Assembly (NCBI GenBank): GCA_015680685.1
Contig: MNCI01036173.1
Span: 194,261-258,260, forward strand
Direction of reading: 5' to 3'
DNA: 64,000 nt
DNA from: Gnetum montanum
Taxonomy: Eukaryota; Streptophyta; Gnetopsida; Gnetales; Gnetaceae
The notes below the pieces were generated by a model. That model was not told the origin of the DNA and searched no databases. It worked only from the letters and a program-made list of their open reading frames with translations. Positions 46,080 through 57,099 of the stretch are shown piece by piece (the stretch's first letter is position 1; the number at the start of each line of letters is the position of its first letter). Position numbers and translations under genes: made by a program.

Positions 46080-49000
46080 ATGGATGAAGCTTTACTCGCA
46101 CCCCTAGTCCTAACAGGCCCATACGGGGAAACTATTAGACAGCTCAATCTTGCACTGATAAGAACTGACACTTCCCTTTATGACACAACCATAGAAACAT
46201 CGAAAATATCCCCAGACTGGCCAGAACATTTGGCCCAAACCCTAGACCTGGAGGCTAGTGATGTGACCGAGGATCCTGTTACTAAGGTCCCTGTGGTTAC
46301 ATACAAAGGAGAAAGTAAAACTCTGAAAGTTAGTTCTCTCCTTGACCAACAGATGCAGAGTGACATATTTTGAGTGCTCCAAAATAATGTTGCAGTATTC
46401 GCATGATTGTATGAAGACATGCTGGGTTTAGACCCCAAGACTAATACAGCACAACATAGTTTTAGACCCGCATATCAAAGTAGTTAAATAGAAAGCACGA
46501 AAGATTAAGCCCAAAATCGTGCTGGCAGTGTGTGATGAAATTACTAAGCTATATCAGGCTAGTTTCATCTATATGGTTGATTATTTAGACTAGGTGTTGA
46601 ACATCGTAGTTGTCTCTAAGAAAATGTGAGGAATACCCATCTGTATAGAATTTTGCGATCTGAACAAGGCAATGATTAAAGACAACTTCCCATTACCGAG
46701 TATTGACCAACTTATTGATACAATAGCTAGAAATGCGTCATTATCCTTTATGGATGGGTTTTCGGGCTATAATCAAATCCATATCAACCCAGAATATCAA
46801 CTGACTACAACTTTCATGATCCCCTGGAGCAACTTATCAACATGCCATGCCATGCTATAATCTGTATTACACCATGATGCCTTTTAGGTTAAAAAACACT
46901 GGAGCAACTTATCAACATGCCATGACATATATCTTTAGTGATTACCTCTTAGAGAGATTGAACTACTATGTAGATGACATAGTTGTCAAATCTAAGAAGT
47001 CGGAAGATCACCCAGAAGACCTAGAGTTAATCCTTAAACAATGTCTCAGGCACGACCTACGGCTCAACCCAAGAAAATGTGTATTCGGAGTCAAAATCAG
47101 ATGCATGTTGGGGTTTGTGGTATTGGAGATTGGCATATGAGTCGACCTCGACAAGGTGAAAGCCATCATTAACCTAGCACCACCTACAAACCTCAAAGAA
47201 CTATGTGGGTTGTAGGGTAGGTTGCAGTTTATTAGGTGGTTCATCTCAAAGTTAACGGATAAATTACATCCTATACAACATTTTCTCAAGAAAGGAGTTA
47301 ACTTTGAATGGACCGAGGATTGCCAGCATGCATTTGACAACCTAAAGAAAGAGCTATTACATTTTTCAATGGTTTTCCCACCACAAAGGGACCAGCCTTT
47401 CTACATCTACTTGGCAACCTCAGATGTGTTCATAGCTACGTTGTTGTGTCAAAGGAGGGACGATGGTTTAGAAATCCCTATTTATTATTTAAGTCATGCT
47501 CTATTTACATATGAAATGAGGTACAATGAAGTAGAGCATAACTGTTTGGCATTGGTGTTTGTGCTAAAAAATGTAGACACTATCTTTTTCGTAGCCAAGT
47601 CAACATAATTTGCAAGAATAATATTTTTCAGGACATCATAAAAAATTTATATGAGAGCAGTAGGATAGCCCACTAGAAAGCCATCACAATAGAATTTGAC
47701 TTGCACTATGTTGGCCAATCTTCCATGAAAGACCAAGAAATAGCCAACCAGCTTGTAACATCACTTGTTAACGATCAGGCCACAATAGAGCCTAAGTTTC
47801 ATGACGAACATGTACATAGTTTAAGCCCTGTATCAACAGGCCTCAAAGCAACGTTATATTTTGATGGAGCTTCAACTACTAGAGACGGTAGTGCCACCAC
47901 TGTCATTACACTTTCCCTTGAGGATGTTCATCCATTGTCTTACAGCCTGGCGTTTCCTTATATGAACAATGTGGCAGAATATGAGGGGCTCCTAAGGGAA
48001 CTATTAGTAGCCAGAGAACTAAACGTTCAACACTTAGCAATCTGAGGTGATTTGATGCTCGTTGTCAATCAAATCATAGGGGTCTATGCCTGCAAAGCTA
48101 TGCATCTGCAACCCTACTATGATATGGCTAAAGATATTTTGAGGCAATTCACAATGATTGACGTTTGACACGTGCCACATAATGAGAACATTGTAGCTGA
48201 TGCACTAGCTACACTAGCTTTAAATGTGCTACCACATTTGTTTGCCACCTTGCCTGCTTTAATGATGGAATGTATAGACCCTATCATTCAAGCAGTGCAA
48301 ATCTCTTCTCTAAGTATGGGAGGAATGATAGAATGGTACGATAACATTAAAACCTACCTTCTGCATGGCAAACCATCACATGAGTTAACACCTACACAAA
48401 AAGATGCAGTTCGCAATCGTGCCAGGCAATACATCATCATCAGAGACAATACTCTATGTAGATGCTCTTTTGATGGGGTATTGCTAACCTACATTAATAA
48501 TGACCAAGCACAAAGGATAGTTAGCGAAGTCCATGAAGGACTATGTGGAGGACACATAGCCCCACGAGCCATGGCCACTAAAATCAAACGCTTCAGGTAT
48601 TACTAGCCATACATGGAACGAGAATACTTTACCAAGGTTAAGACATGTGACACATGCCAACGTTACAAAAATTTAATACATGTGTCACCAACTGAATTGC
48701 ATACTACACAGATCACTTGGCCATTCCAACGATGGGGACTAGACATTATAGGCCCCATCATGCCTAAGTCTTCCGTAGGACATAGCTTCATTATCACCAT
48801 CACTGAGTACTTCATGAAGTGGGTCAAAGCTATTCCCCTACAAAAGATTACATCTCAACAGGTTTGCCATTTTATCTTGGACAATATAGTGACCAAGTTT
48901 GGGCTTCCCATGACTATTGTGACCGACAATGGACCACAATTTAGTAGTACCGAAACCAAATCTTTCTACAGTAACCTTAGTATCAAGCAATCTTTTTCCT

Positions 49001-49573
49001 CACCCTATTACCCATAAGAAAATGCTCAAGTAGAGGCAACAAAAAAGGTGGTCATAAATTTACTAAAAAAGATGCTTAGCAGCAACAAAAAATAATGGCA
49101 TGAAAAAATCCTCTATGTGCTATGGGCCTATCGTACGACATGCAGAACAGCTACCGGTAGGACACCCTATAGCCTAGTCTATGGATCTAAAGCAGTGTTA
49201 CCCCTAGAAGTATAGGTTCCCTCACTGTGGATGGTCCTCTTCATAGTTATAAATGAGACTCAACACAATGAGTCCAAGATCGTGGATTTAGACTCAGTAG
49301 AGGAGAAATGCATCCAGACGCTCAACTACATCAAAAGATATCAGGACAGGAAAAAATAGAAACATAATCACAACCTGCATCAGCGACCGATCAAGAAAGG
49401 AGACTTAGTTCTTAAGATCGTTCGTGAGCCAGTGAGAAAATTCTCTACAAGCTAGGAAGGCCCTTTCCTGGTCGTTAACACATACGGCAACAGAGCATTC
49501 AGGCTAGTAGATATCAATGGCAATGAACTCTTGAACCTCGTGAATCACATGTACCTGAAGTGGTACCACATCT
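46080..49573 (+). pseudogene. pol (RT, RNase H, second RNase H, integrase) of Tat-like element H
   Basis: The most complete pol here. It starts MDEALLAPLVLTGPYGE (46080), homologous to the F start. RT: SFMDGFSGYNQIHIN, MPFRLKNTGATYQ, catalytic YVDD near 46966. The RT connection and first RNase H follow at 47222-47608. A second RNase H-like domain has LYFDGASTTRDGSATT and NNVAEYEGLLRELL (47701-48045), as in the Tat lineage. Integrase has HEGLCGGHIAPRAMATKI, CDTCQRYKN, RWGLDIIGP with the first Asp, VTDNGPQFSS with the second, and QVEATKKVVINLL with the Glu. Its C-terminal block GDLVLKIVREPVRKF ends near 49573. In-frame stops (after QSDIF, EIGI and PYYP among others) inactivate it. Confidence 0.9.
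46826..46924 (+). repeat. 24-bp direct duplication in the RT of H
   Basis: GGAGCAACTTATCAACATGC plus CATG occurs at 46826-46849 and again at 46901-46924. The second copy is in the correct RT context (TGATYQ-coding); the first replaces part of the WGTFYYTMMPF region and creates a stop. Confidence 0.9.
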
Positions 49574-49604
49574 AGACATCAGCTCGGCTCAAATGCAAGG
49601 TAAC

Positions 49605-49975
49605 AAACGTTAGCTATGATGTAAAATTGGTAGTGTTGTACACGTCCACTACAATGTAAAATTGGCCTTTCTTGCATGTGTCTTCCACGATGCTAAATTG
49701 GAAAAGTTTTTGACTGTCCACCATGATGTGAAACTGGCCAGGTATGCATTTGTTTGTTGAGATGTTAAACCAGCATAGACTTGTCCCTGGGTCATGACAC
49801 AAAACTAACACCCACAGCATAGTCTTCTAGGACCATAAACTAGTTCCTCTGCCGTTCGCTATGACATAAAACTAGCATGCTTCAGTCTACCTAGACTTTA
49901 AACCGGGACCATGGTCTATTGGAACTTAAAACCAGCAACAATAGTCTACCAAAACTTAAAAATAGAAGCTACCAA
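49605..49975 (+). repeat. Dyad-motif array downstream of pol H
   Basis: About nine units in the reverse sense relative to the element E array (GATGTAAAATTGG, GATGTTAAACCAGC, GGACCATAAACTAG, GGAACTTAAAACCAG) spaced 35-50 bp. Same place relative to integrase as 22897-23245. Confidence 0.7.
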
Positions 49976-51067
49976 TAGATTACCCATGAAGCAAGTGAGC
50001 CTGATCATTCTTGCATGGCATCCCTACCAGATGGAATGGATAGGGCGTTGGAACAGATGCAGCGTTGCTACCCTCCTGGAATCCTACTGATTCCTCGGAT
50101 ATGCTGCTATGATGGCTACTCTGTAGTTGTAACTCCTAGGGTTAGCTTTGCCATTTAGAGCCCCAAAGAAACTATGGTCACCCATAGCCTTGGTGGCCTC
50201 CACCCGTCGTCGCCACCAGACTCTAGCTTAGCAGATTCATCTGACTAGTTCTTTGCCTAGTCAGTTCGATAAGATGAATCTGGCTGTCAACAGTGAATTC
50301 CTGAACCATGGTGTCAACAAAGGGATCCTTGCCTCTTGCTATGGTTCCTTCTCCATGGCCTACGCTCTCCTTTTCTCTTTGGGTGGCACTTATTTCAACA
50401 GCCTCCCTAGTGATTAGGACGATTGCTTTTGTTCTCTGTTCTTTGTTACGTTTTACAGGTTACTTGCTATGATAGAATTGTTCAAGAATGCATTCACTAG
50501 GAGAGCGGGGCATCACAGTGTTCTGAGGTGGCTACTTAGAATAGCCTGACTACTTGGGAGTTCAAACCCTACCTTTCCCTCCATCAGACACCTTATTTCA
50601 CTTTCTCCTTACCTTATCCTTACAACCACCTTTACCCTATTCTTCTATTTGTACAAAATGTGAGCATACAAAAAATATTTCGCACATGAATAACCATCAT
50701 GTTCATGAACTGGCGTAATGCAACTCACCTCATGGAACACAAGTTCAAAAAGAAACGGGCAAAGCTAGGCAAAATGGATGAAACACAACTCATCCAGGCC
50801 ATACGGGCGTAACGCAACTCGTCCATACAAGCCCCACATATACAGTACAGCAGTAGCGTAACCTCTCAGAAAAAAACCCATGAGAAGTTGTCTAATAACA
50901 TGTTTCCGAAGTATTCTGCTAACGCTTGAGTCTTCCCCAAACCTCTCTCCCTCACAATTTTCAGATCCCTCCTATGCTCCTTACGCTCCCAACCTTTGCA
51001 CTTCTAGGTTTGACAGAGTGACATCTGAGCAATAGTTGATGAACGGTGTTGGTGTCTTTACCTCTGT

Positions 51068-51142
51068 GGTGTTTCATATTCTTTGTCGACATCTCTCAGG
51101 CAAGCCCTCAAAACATCAACAAAGAGGGGCCATTGAAACACC
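51068..51142 (+). repeat. 75-bp hairpin element in LTR (copy 3)
   Basis: GGTGTTTCAT..ATGAAACACC-type outer arms (closing TTGAAACACC here) and CTTTGTCGACATCT inner arm; 75 bp, orientation following the plus-strand LTR. Confidence 0.8.
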
Positions 51143-51706
51143 GTGAAATTTCGAGACCTCGATGATTCAGCAAAGTCTCGAAATTTAGGTAAATGATTTC
51201 CAAAAGTGGTACATTTCAGCAAGTCTTCTTTTTTCAACTAAGGGCTTGCTATGCCATGCTATGCAGCTCAACGTAGTAGAGTTTAGGAGTATTGAATAGA
51301 AACGAGGGATGCACAACAACAACACTTCAACTTTGCAAGCTGGCCATGATTGAAAATCTTAACTTTTGACATATTACGCCGCGTTACGCTATGGAACATA
51401 ATGTAGTGTAATGCAAGAAGACAATTGATTTAATCGCAATAACGAAGATAGAAAAATTCAAGCATTAGCAGTTCTTATGCCACGATACACTCCCTAGCAT
51501 ATTGCAGCGTAACCATAGAACAGTTTATTACCAAAGCTCCAGAAATCCTGCAGCATTAAAGACAAGGGTAGATTACGACATACTATGCTTTGGAGCATAG
51601 CGCAACATAGCACTGCAAGCTTCAGCTATGGCACATCAGGTCAATGATATTTTGTGAGCCCAAGACACGCATCATCTAAACCGCGTTCTTCTTATAACCC
51701 TAATCT

Positions 51707-51714
51707 TATAAATA
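51707..51714 (+). promoter_or_regulatory. LTR TATA box, element H
   Basis: TATAAATA in CTTATAAATACTCGGG, 660 bp before the LTR end; same position as in the other family 2 LTRs. Confidence 0.6.
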
Positions 51715-52654
51715 CTCGGGTAGATAATGCTCAAAGGATGGGCAATTTTGGGGCAAAGATTGGGAACGGTTGGCATTTTTGGCAAATTTTTGAAAATATC
51801 TCTAGGCAAATACTGGTGAAAGGATGAGAAAGAGTTGGTAATAGAAGAGCATCAATGGTGATCGACAAAAGCTTTTGATTAGAGACTTCAAGTTAGCAGA
51901 CACTTTGCTTCGAGTTTGACTCACTTGCACCCAGATTGGCTAGAACAAGGTAGATCAGCCTTTGCTTGTTTCATCTCTGAATAGTTTCTTGTTCTTAGCA
52001 TGTGCTTCATCTAAACCAAAGTCTGCCTAAAACCATTGTATTCAACGTATTTGTTTATAAGCTAAATCCCAGATCTCGGGATCACATATTCTCCAAATTC
52101 AATTTATTGCATACTATTTACATAGATTTTACAATCATTTTGCATCCTTGACATCATCCTCGTTGCCTTTAAGATTAATGATATCATACCCTCCCATCAA
52201 AATCATCATCTCGTGATCCGATCATTACAAAATTTACTGATTAAGTAAGTCCCTGTTTGATCAACAAGACTGTTCAAGGCACCTTGGATTCATTTTCTCC
52301 AACATGGCCCTCACACAGATCCGGGGTTGGAATTGTGTACATGAGACTTCGCTCGGCATTTCTAGCGACCAACATTTTCCATCGTTATAGAAACACTACA
52401 CGGATGTAACGCAACTCATCCTGGGAAAGACACCTATCCTACAGGAGGTTGAAGAACAACTGAAGTAAAGGTGAAAACACACACGACTCTCTCAGAGCAC
52501 TCTGACGAGGGATTCGGCTAAACCTCATCCTTGCCCTTCTTCTGTGCCTCCTTCCTCCCTGCTTCACCTCTTCACTCCAATGCAACACTCTCAAGTGTAG
52601 TCAAGCGATGTCTCGATACTCACCAAGCGACAACCTCAGCATTTTTCCTACTTT

Positions 52655-52729
52655 GGTGTTTCGTATTCTTTGTCGACATCTATCGAGCCTATTCTCTAGA
52701 TGTTGACAAAGAGGGACCAATGAAACACC
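52655..52729 (+). repeat. 75-bp hairpin element in LTR (copy 4)
   Basis: Outer arms GGTGTTTCGT / ATGAAACACC and inner arms CTTTGTCGACATCTA / AGATGTTGACAAAG; exactly 75 bp. Confidence 0.8.
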
Positions 52730-53702
52730 TCAAAAAATGAAAGGTCATTCTCACTTCACCAGGCATTACAATTCATGTAGTGCTACTACAGTTCTCTAGG
52801 AGGAGAATGCTCTGAATTCAGGCTGGCTAGTTCAGAAAATTTTCTACTTTGGGTATGAACAAGCTATATGGATCATCCTGCCTGTCCACCTAAGTAGCTT
52901 GCCTAGCTGACAGCCTGCTCAAAAATAATGCATGGAGTTGGCAGCAGCATTCTGGATGCACGAAATAGTCTGGCAAGTTTTCTAAGTCACGAAGTCTGCT
53001 ACGCTACGCTACGCCCTACTATGTAGTGTAGCAAGCTTCAGAAAACATTTTTAAAGCAAAGTGCCACGCTACGCTACGCTATGTAGTGTAGCATAGCGTA
53101 GCAATAACTATACAACCAGTCTCATTGCCCAACTTCAAGTCCTTCAACAATGTCCCTTTTCGTCAGGAAGTGGTGGACCATTTCTGTTGCTATGCTATAC
53201 TAAGCTACATGGTGTAGCGAGACGTAGCAATCCTATGGAAGAGGTAGAAGGTAGTTCAAAGGGAAGAATTAGCAAGTTTGCAAGTTTCGCAATGCGGGAA
53301 GCAAGGTTTGCAGATTGGACAAGTTTTCATGACTAAGGCCAAGTGCTACAATATTCTATGCTACATAGCGTAGCTTAGTGTAGCAAGTGTGTAGCATATA
53401 TGTAGCAAAACGTGGGATAACATGCTACGCTACACCGAGCATGCTACGCTACGAAACATAGCAAAGCATGCGGGCGGTTGTGCGACATCAATGCACTTCA
53501 CCTAATTGGATTGTTGGCACACATCTCTAGACACTGACGGTGTAATTACGGTGTGGTAGGCTCATAGTTACGGCATAGTAGACTCACAGTTACAATAGTC
53601 ATGTAGGTCCAATAGTCATGCATGGCACGTGCAGCACAAGCAGATCAACATGGGCCTAGGGCATGTGGCGTCTAAACCGCCTCTTTCACGTGCCCTTAGT
53701 CC

Positions 53703-53710
53703 TATAAATA
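53703..53710 (+). promoter_or_regulatory. LTR TATA box, element K
   Basis: TATAAATA in AGTCCTATAAATACTCC, 614 bp before the LTR end. Confidence 0.6.
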
Positions 53711-54328
53711 CTCCAATGAGCAGCATTCAAAGGGTTCAAATTTTTTTCGAGTTTTCAAATTTTCCTCTCTCTAGAAACTCAAGTTTTCTTCCTAGCACAT
53801 TGTAACATAAAGCATTGTAAGCTTTCTGTTTGACACTGCAAACAGTTAGCATTCCCAGTTGACACTTCATTTTGTCCCTCTTCTACCACCGTGGTAGAAT
53901 CCCCACATTGTTAGCACCTAAGTTTGTGCCCAAGCGCACAACCTACTTTGCTCTACATGTCATGGTTACTCTCGGGATCTTTGCACTCAATCATGCTATG
54001 CAATTGACTGTATCCACCTTCATGGAGCAAACTTGTAGCTTCGGAGCAGTGCATTTTTCTAACTGCATTTTACTTTGTTTCTTGCTTATTATTGTGTTTT
54101 GCATTGCTTTTTTCTTTATGTACTTTCAAGCATTACTTCGCATTTTTTCCCATTTTCAAATTATATGTTACAAAAGGCTATATAGACAATTATTAAGTCC
54201 CTGTCTGATTGACCAGACTGTTCAGGGTGCCCCGTATCTACACACACCCAGCACGGACCTCCCATGGGTACAGGGTTGAAACTGTCGCACCCACCGACCC
54301 CTCGGTGTTTTCTAGCCATCGACATTTT

Positions 54329-54341
54329 TGGTCACTACACC
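54329..54341 (+). promoter_or_regulatory. Candidate primer-binding site of element K
   Basis: After the LTR end and four Ts the sequence reads TGGTCACTACACC. It overlaps the reverse complement of the stop codon of gene G3 (54335-54337), so the LTR-PBS joins the end of the antisense gene with nothing between. Confidence 0.45.
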
Positions 54342-55262
54342 TTGTTACCATCTCCATCTGCTTCACCCAACTCTACATCTACCTGACAAGGATCTTCCTC
54401 ATGAAGATCTTCTTCAGGAAGATCCTCTACATGGGGGTGATCCTCTTTGAGAGGCTCTTCCTCATAAAGATCCTCTTCGTGCCGATCCTACAATTTGACA
54501 TGAGGTAAATGTTAATGTCGTAATTGAAATTATGTGTAAGAAGAATACAACAGTTGCACAACTCACCTATGATGGTCTTGCATTAGCCACGAAAGGAATT
54601 TGTTCCAGGGCAACTAACAGGCGTTGCATAATCTCATCCTCAGTGAGCTCTATCCAAACGCCATCTCCTAGATTAGTTCTAGCCTTGACCTTCCTCTTTT
54701 CCATAGGAGTCCACTGAGGTGACCTAGGGAAAAAGGAAGGGACACTAGTCTCCCTACCATAGAGGGTCATCTCTCTCTCAGGGGAAACACTCACTATCAC
54801 TTGTTCCTGGAACTTGTCATATGCTCCAGAAGCACCGATGACATTGAGGAGTAGCCGGAGGGATTGCACTTCAACCATGGAATCTCTATAATGTCGGTGG
54901 TAAGTAGAACATTCTTGCTTATACATGTGTTTATGATTTTTTTTGTTCCTACCTCCATTCCTAAACCCTTATGTTGAAGTCCTTCTAGTCTTGATTTTTC
55001 TGGGCTAGGAGATTCATTTGCATTCGTTGCTCAATGAGCTCACGGCTGGCTTAGACATTGTTTCTGATGATCATCCAATAGTGAGCATAGTCAATCACAG
55101 CTGTCCACCAATTCTTGTCATTGGTATCCAGAGCTTGTAAAAATTCATTCATGGACTCAAGGTCCTCCACCCTGGTAGTTTAGGTTGTTTTCTCTTTTTC
55201 TGCTTTTTACAACCTCTTCCAGAGATCTTTGTTGATGTTTTGACTCTCCCATAGAGAACTTG
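54335..55262 (-). pseudogene. 3' fragment (exons 7-8) of antisense gene, copy G3
   Basis: Minus strand: part of exon 7 from about 55262 to 54567, intron 54566-54488 with AG|GTGAGT donor and GTAG acceptor, and exon 8 54487-54335. Exon 7 has SLEEV, an Asn/Glu-rich coiled-coil-like part, NVIGASGAYDKFQEQV and LGDGVWIELTEDEIMQ, matching G1 and G2. Exon 8 is acidic with HEEDLYEEEPLKEDHP. The upstream exons are missing: at about 55262 exon 7 joins LTR sequence of element J. Inactive. Confidence 0.75.
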
Positions 55263-56850
55263 TTGATCTTGTCCTTTGAGTTGCCTTCTGTCACCTCTGC
55301 AGAATTGCTTTGCCTCACTACGCCATGTAGCTCAGTGTACATAGTAGTAGACATGGTCCACCACTTTCTAATGGGAAGAGACATTGCTGAAGGAATTTCA
55401 GTCGAGTGAGAGAACCGACCGTGTAGCTTTGGCCACGCTACGCTATGCTACCTAGCATAGCGTAGCACTTCGCTTCTACAAACATTTTCTAAAGCTTGCT
55501 ATGCTACATAGTGAGGCATAGCATAGTGTAGCAAACTTTGTAACTTAGAAAACTTGCTACTGTCAACTCCACGCATTGCTTCTGAGCAGGTTGTTGACTG
55601 GGTAAACTACTTAGGTGGATAGGCAGGATGTTCCCTAGAGCCTATTTACACCTAAAGTAGAAAATTTGCCAAATTGGCTGGCCTAAATTCAAAGCATTCT
55701 CCTCCCAAAGAACTACAATAGCGCTACACGAATTGCAAGGCCTGGTGAAGCACACATGCCTTCAAATTTTTGGGGTGTTTCATTGACCCCTTTGTCAACG
55801 TCTAGAGAATGGGCTTGATAGATGTTGACAAAGAATATGAAACATTGCAGAAGATAGAACGCTAACATTTTTATTTGGTGAGTGTTAGGACATCACTGTG
55901 CTACACTTGAGAGTGTTGCATTGGAACGAAAAGGTGAAGCAGGGAGGAAGGAGGCATAAGAGAAGGACAAAGATGAGGTTTAGCTGAATCCTCATCGGAG
56001 TGCTCATGAGGAAGTCATTTGTATTTTCTCCTTTTCTTCCGCTAACCTTCAACCTCCCGTAGGATAGGTGTCTTTCCTAGGATGAGTTGTGTTTACATCT
56101 GTGTAGGGTTTCAACTTGCCTACAGATGCTTTTCATGCGACAAGATGTGTTACACACGTTATGGAGTTTTGCATAGATGTTTCCCATGCAGCGAGCTGTG
56201 CAACGCACATCATGGGATTTGCACTCTGAAGTAGTCAAGCTAGTTGAGGCACTCACTTTGTGATGCTATAGCATTTGCTATTGTGACAAGATGTGCCCTC
56301 AACTGGCGAGGGCAAAGGTCTTGCTAGCTACAGGCATTGTTGAAGCTCTTGGACATCATTGTTGGTGTACGATGTCCAAAGGAGGAAGGCCAGAAGTGGC
56401 CTTGGCAGCATTGGTGTGGAGGAACCAGCCTCGAAGACACCGCTATGAGTGTGAATCCTCTAGAATCCTTTCCAAGGGCATGCATTCTCAGTTCAACTAT
56501 GGGATCAGCTACCACATAGCTGAATGTTATTGGTAGGGGGCTAGAGGATAACAATATTGTAGCTGGGCCACAATATTGTGAAAACTCCAGCTATAGGCAT
56601 TGGTCGAGGAACTACCATCAGGGCAAGGGGCCGTGGCGACGGGGGGTTTGGAGGGCTAGTGCAATGTTGTACGACATCTCTAGAGGGTCAGCACAATGCC
56701 AAGGGTGGTAGCGTTGTGTATGTTCCAGAGCATGTCCCTATTGCATCATGGATCACATTTCTGAACTGCAATGTCCCACCAGTGCATCAGCACTGCGCAT
56801 GCTTGTTCAATGTGTACTTGATGCAGATGCATGCCAGGGATGTGATGCAA
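55263..56850 (-). repeat. LTR and LTR-adjacent region of Tat-like element J, truncated
   Basis: Minus-strand copy of the family 2 LTR upstream half. From high to low coordinates it holds the region after the dyad array, the GTTACACACG/GTAACACAACTC-type motif (56050-56220), the hairpin (55774-55847) and TGCTACGCTA palindromes (55433-55540). It ends near 55263, joined to exon 7 of G3, so the LTR TATA and terminus are lost. Confidence 0.65.
55774..55847 (-). repeat. 75-bp-type hairpin element in LTR (copy 5)
   Basis: Closing arm on minus GGTCAATGAAACACC and opening arm GCAATGTTTCATATTCTTTG; one arm end has mutated and the element is 74-75 bp. Inner arms CTTTGTCAACATCTA / TAGACGTTGACAAAG still pair. 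Confidence 0.75.
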
Positions 56851-56854
56851 ACCC

Positions 56855-57075
56855 AATTTAAGGTCCTGGTAGACTGTGTGCTGGTTTAAGGTCCCAGCAG
56901 CTAGCTGTGATTGGTTAAGGTCCCAGCAGACTGTACATGCCAGTTTTTCATCATAGTGGACGTGCTGTGCCAGTTTTACGTCGTGGTGGATAGTGTTGGT
57001 TATTGTTGCCAATTTATCATCATAGCAGACGCTACTGTAGCCATGCCAGTTTAATGTCATAGTAGACAATGCTTG
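56855..57075 (+). repeat. Dyad-motif array downstream of pol J
   Basis: Six units: ATTTAAGGTCCTGGTAGACT, GTTTAAGGTCCCAGCAGCTA, GGTTAAGGTCCCAGCAGACT, GTTTTTCATCATAGTGGACG, GTTTTACGTCGTGGTGGATA, GTTTAATGTCATAGTAGACA. The last has TGTC/GACA arms, another compensated pair. Confidence 0.75.
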
Positions 57076-57099
57076 TTGCTGCCATGCTTTAGACGTAGT

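Larger units (their letters stand above)
49980..52374 (+). repeat. 3' LTR and LTR-adjacent region of Tat-like element H
   Basis: Plus-strand LTR ending ..TCTAGCGACCAACA at 52374. TATA box at 51707-51714. Hairpin at 51068-51142. Palindromic TATGCCATGCTATGCAGC-like sites at about 51246, 51375 and 51585. The motif GTAACGCAACTCGTCC occurs near 50720, 50775 and 50809. The upstream LTR limit is undetermined, since similarity to other copies extends to the array. An inverted repeat (AGATTCATCTGACTAG with CTAGTCAGTTCG..GATGAATCT) is at 50235-50283. Confidence 0.7.
52390..54324 (+). repeat. 5' LTR of a Tat-like element (K), truncated at its start
   Basis: Plus-strand LTR directly downstream of the H LTR, starting within the ACGGATGTAACGCAACTC motif that lies internally in the other copies, and ending ..TCTAGCCATCGACA at 54324. 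It has the hairpin (52655-52729), TGCTACGCTA palindromes (about 52995-53470) and a TATA box at 53703-53710. A candidate primer-binding site follows. Confidence 0.7.
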
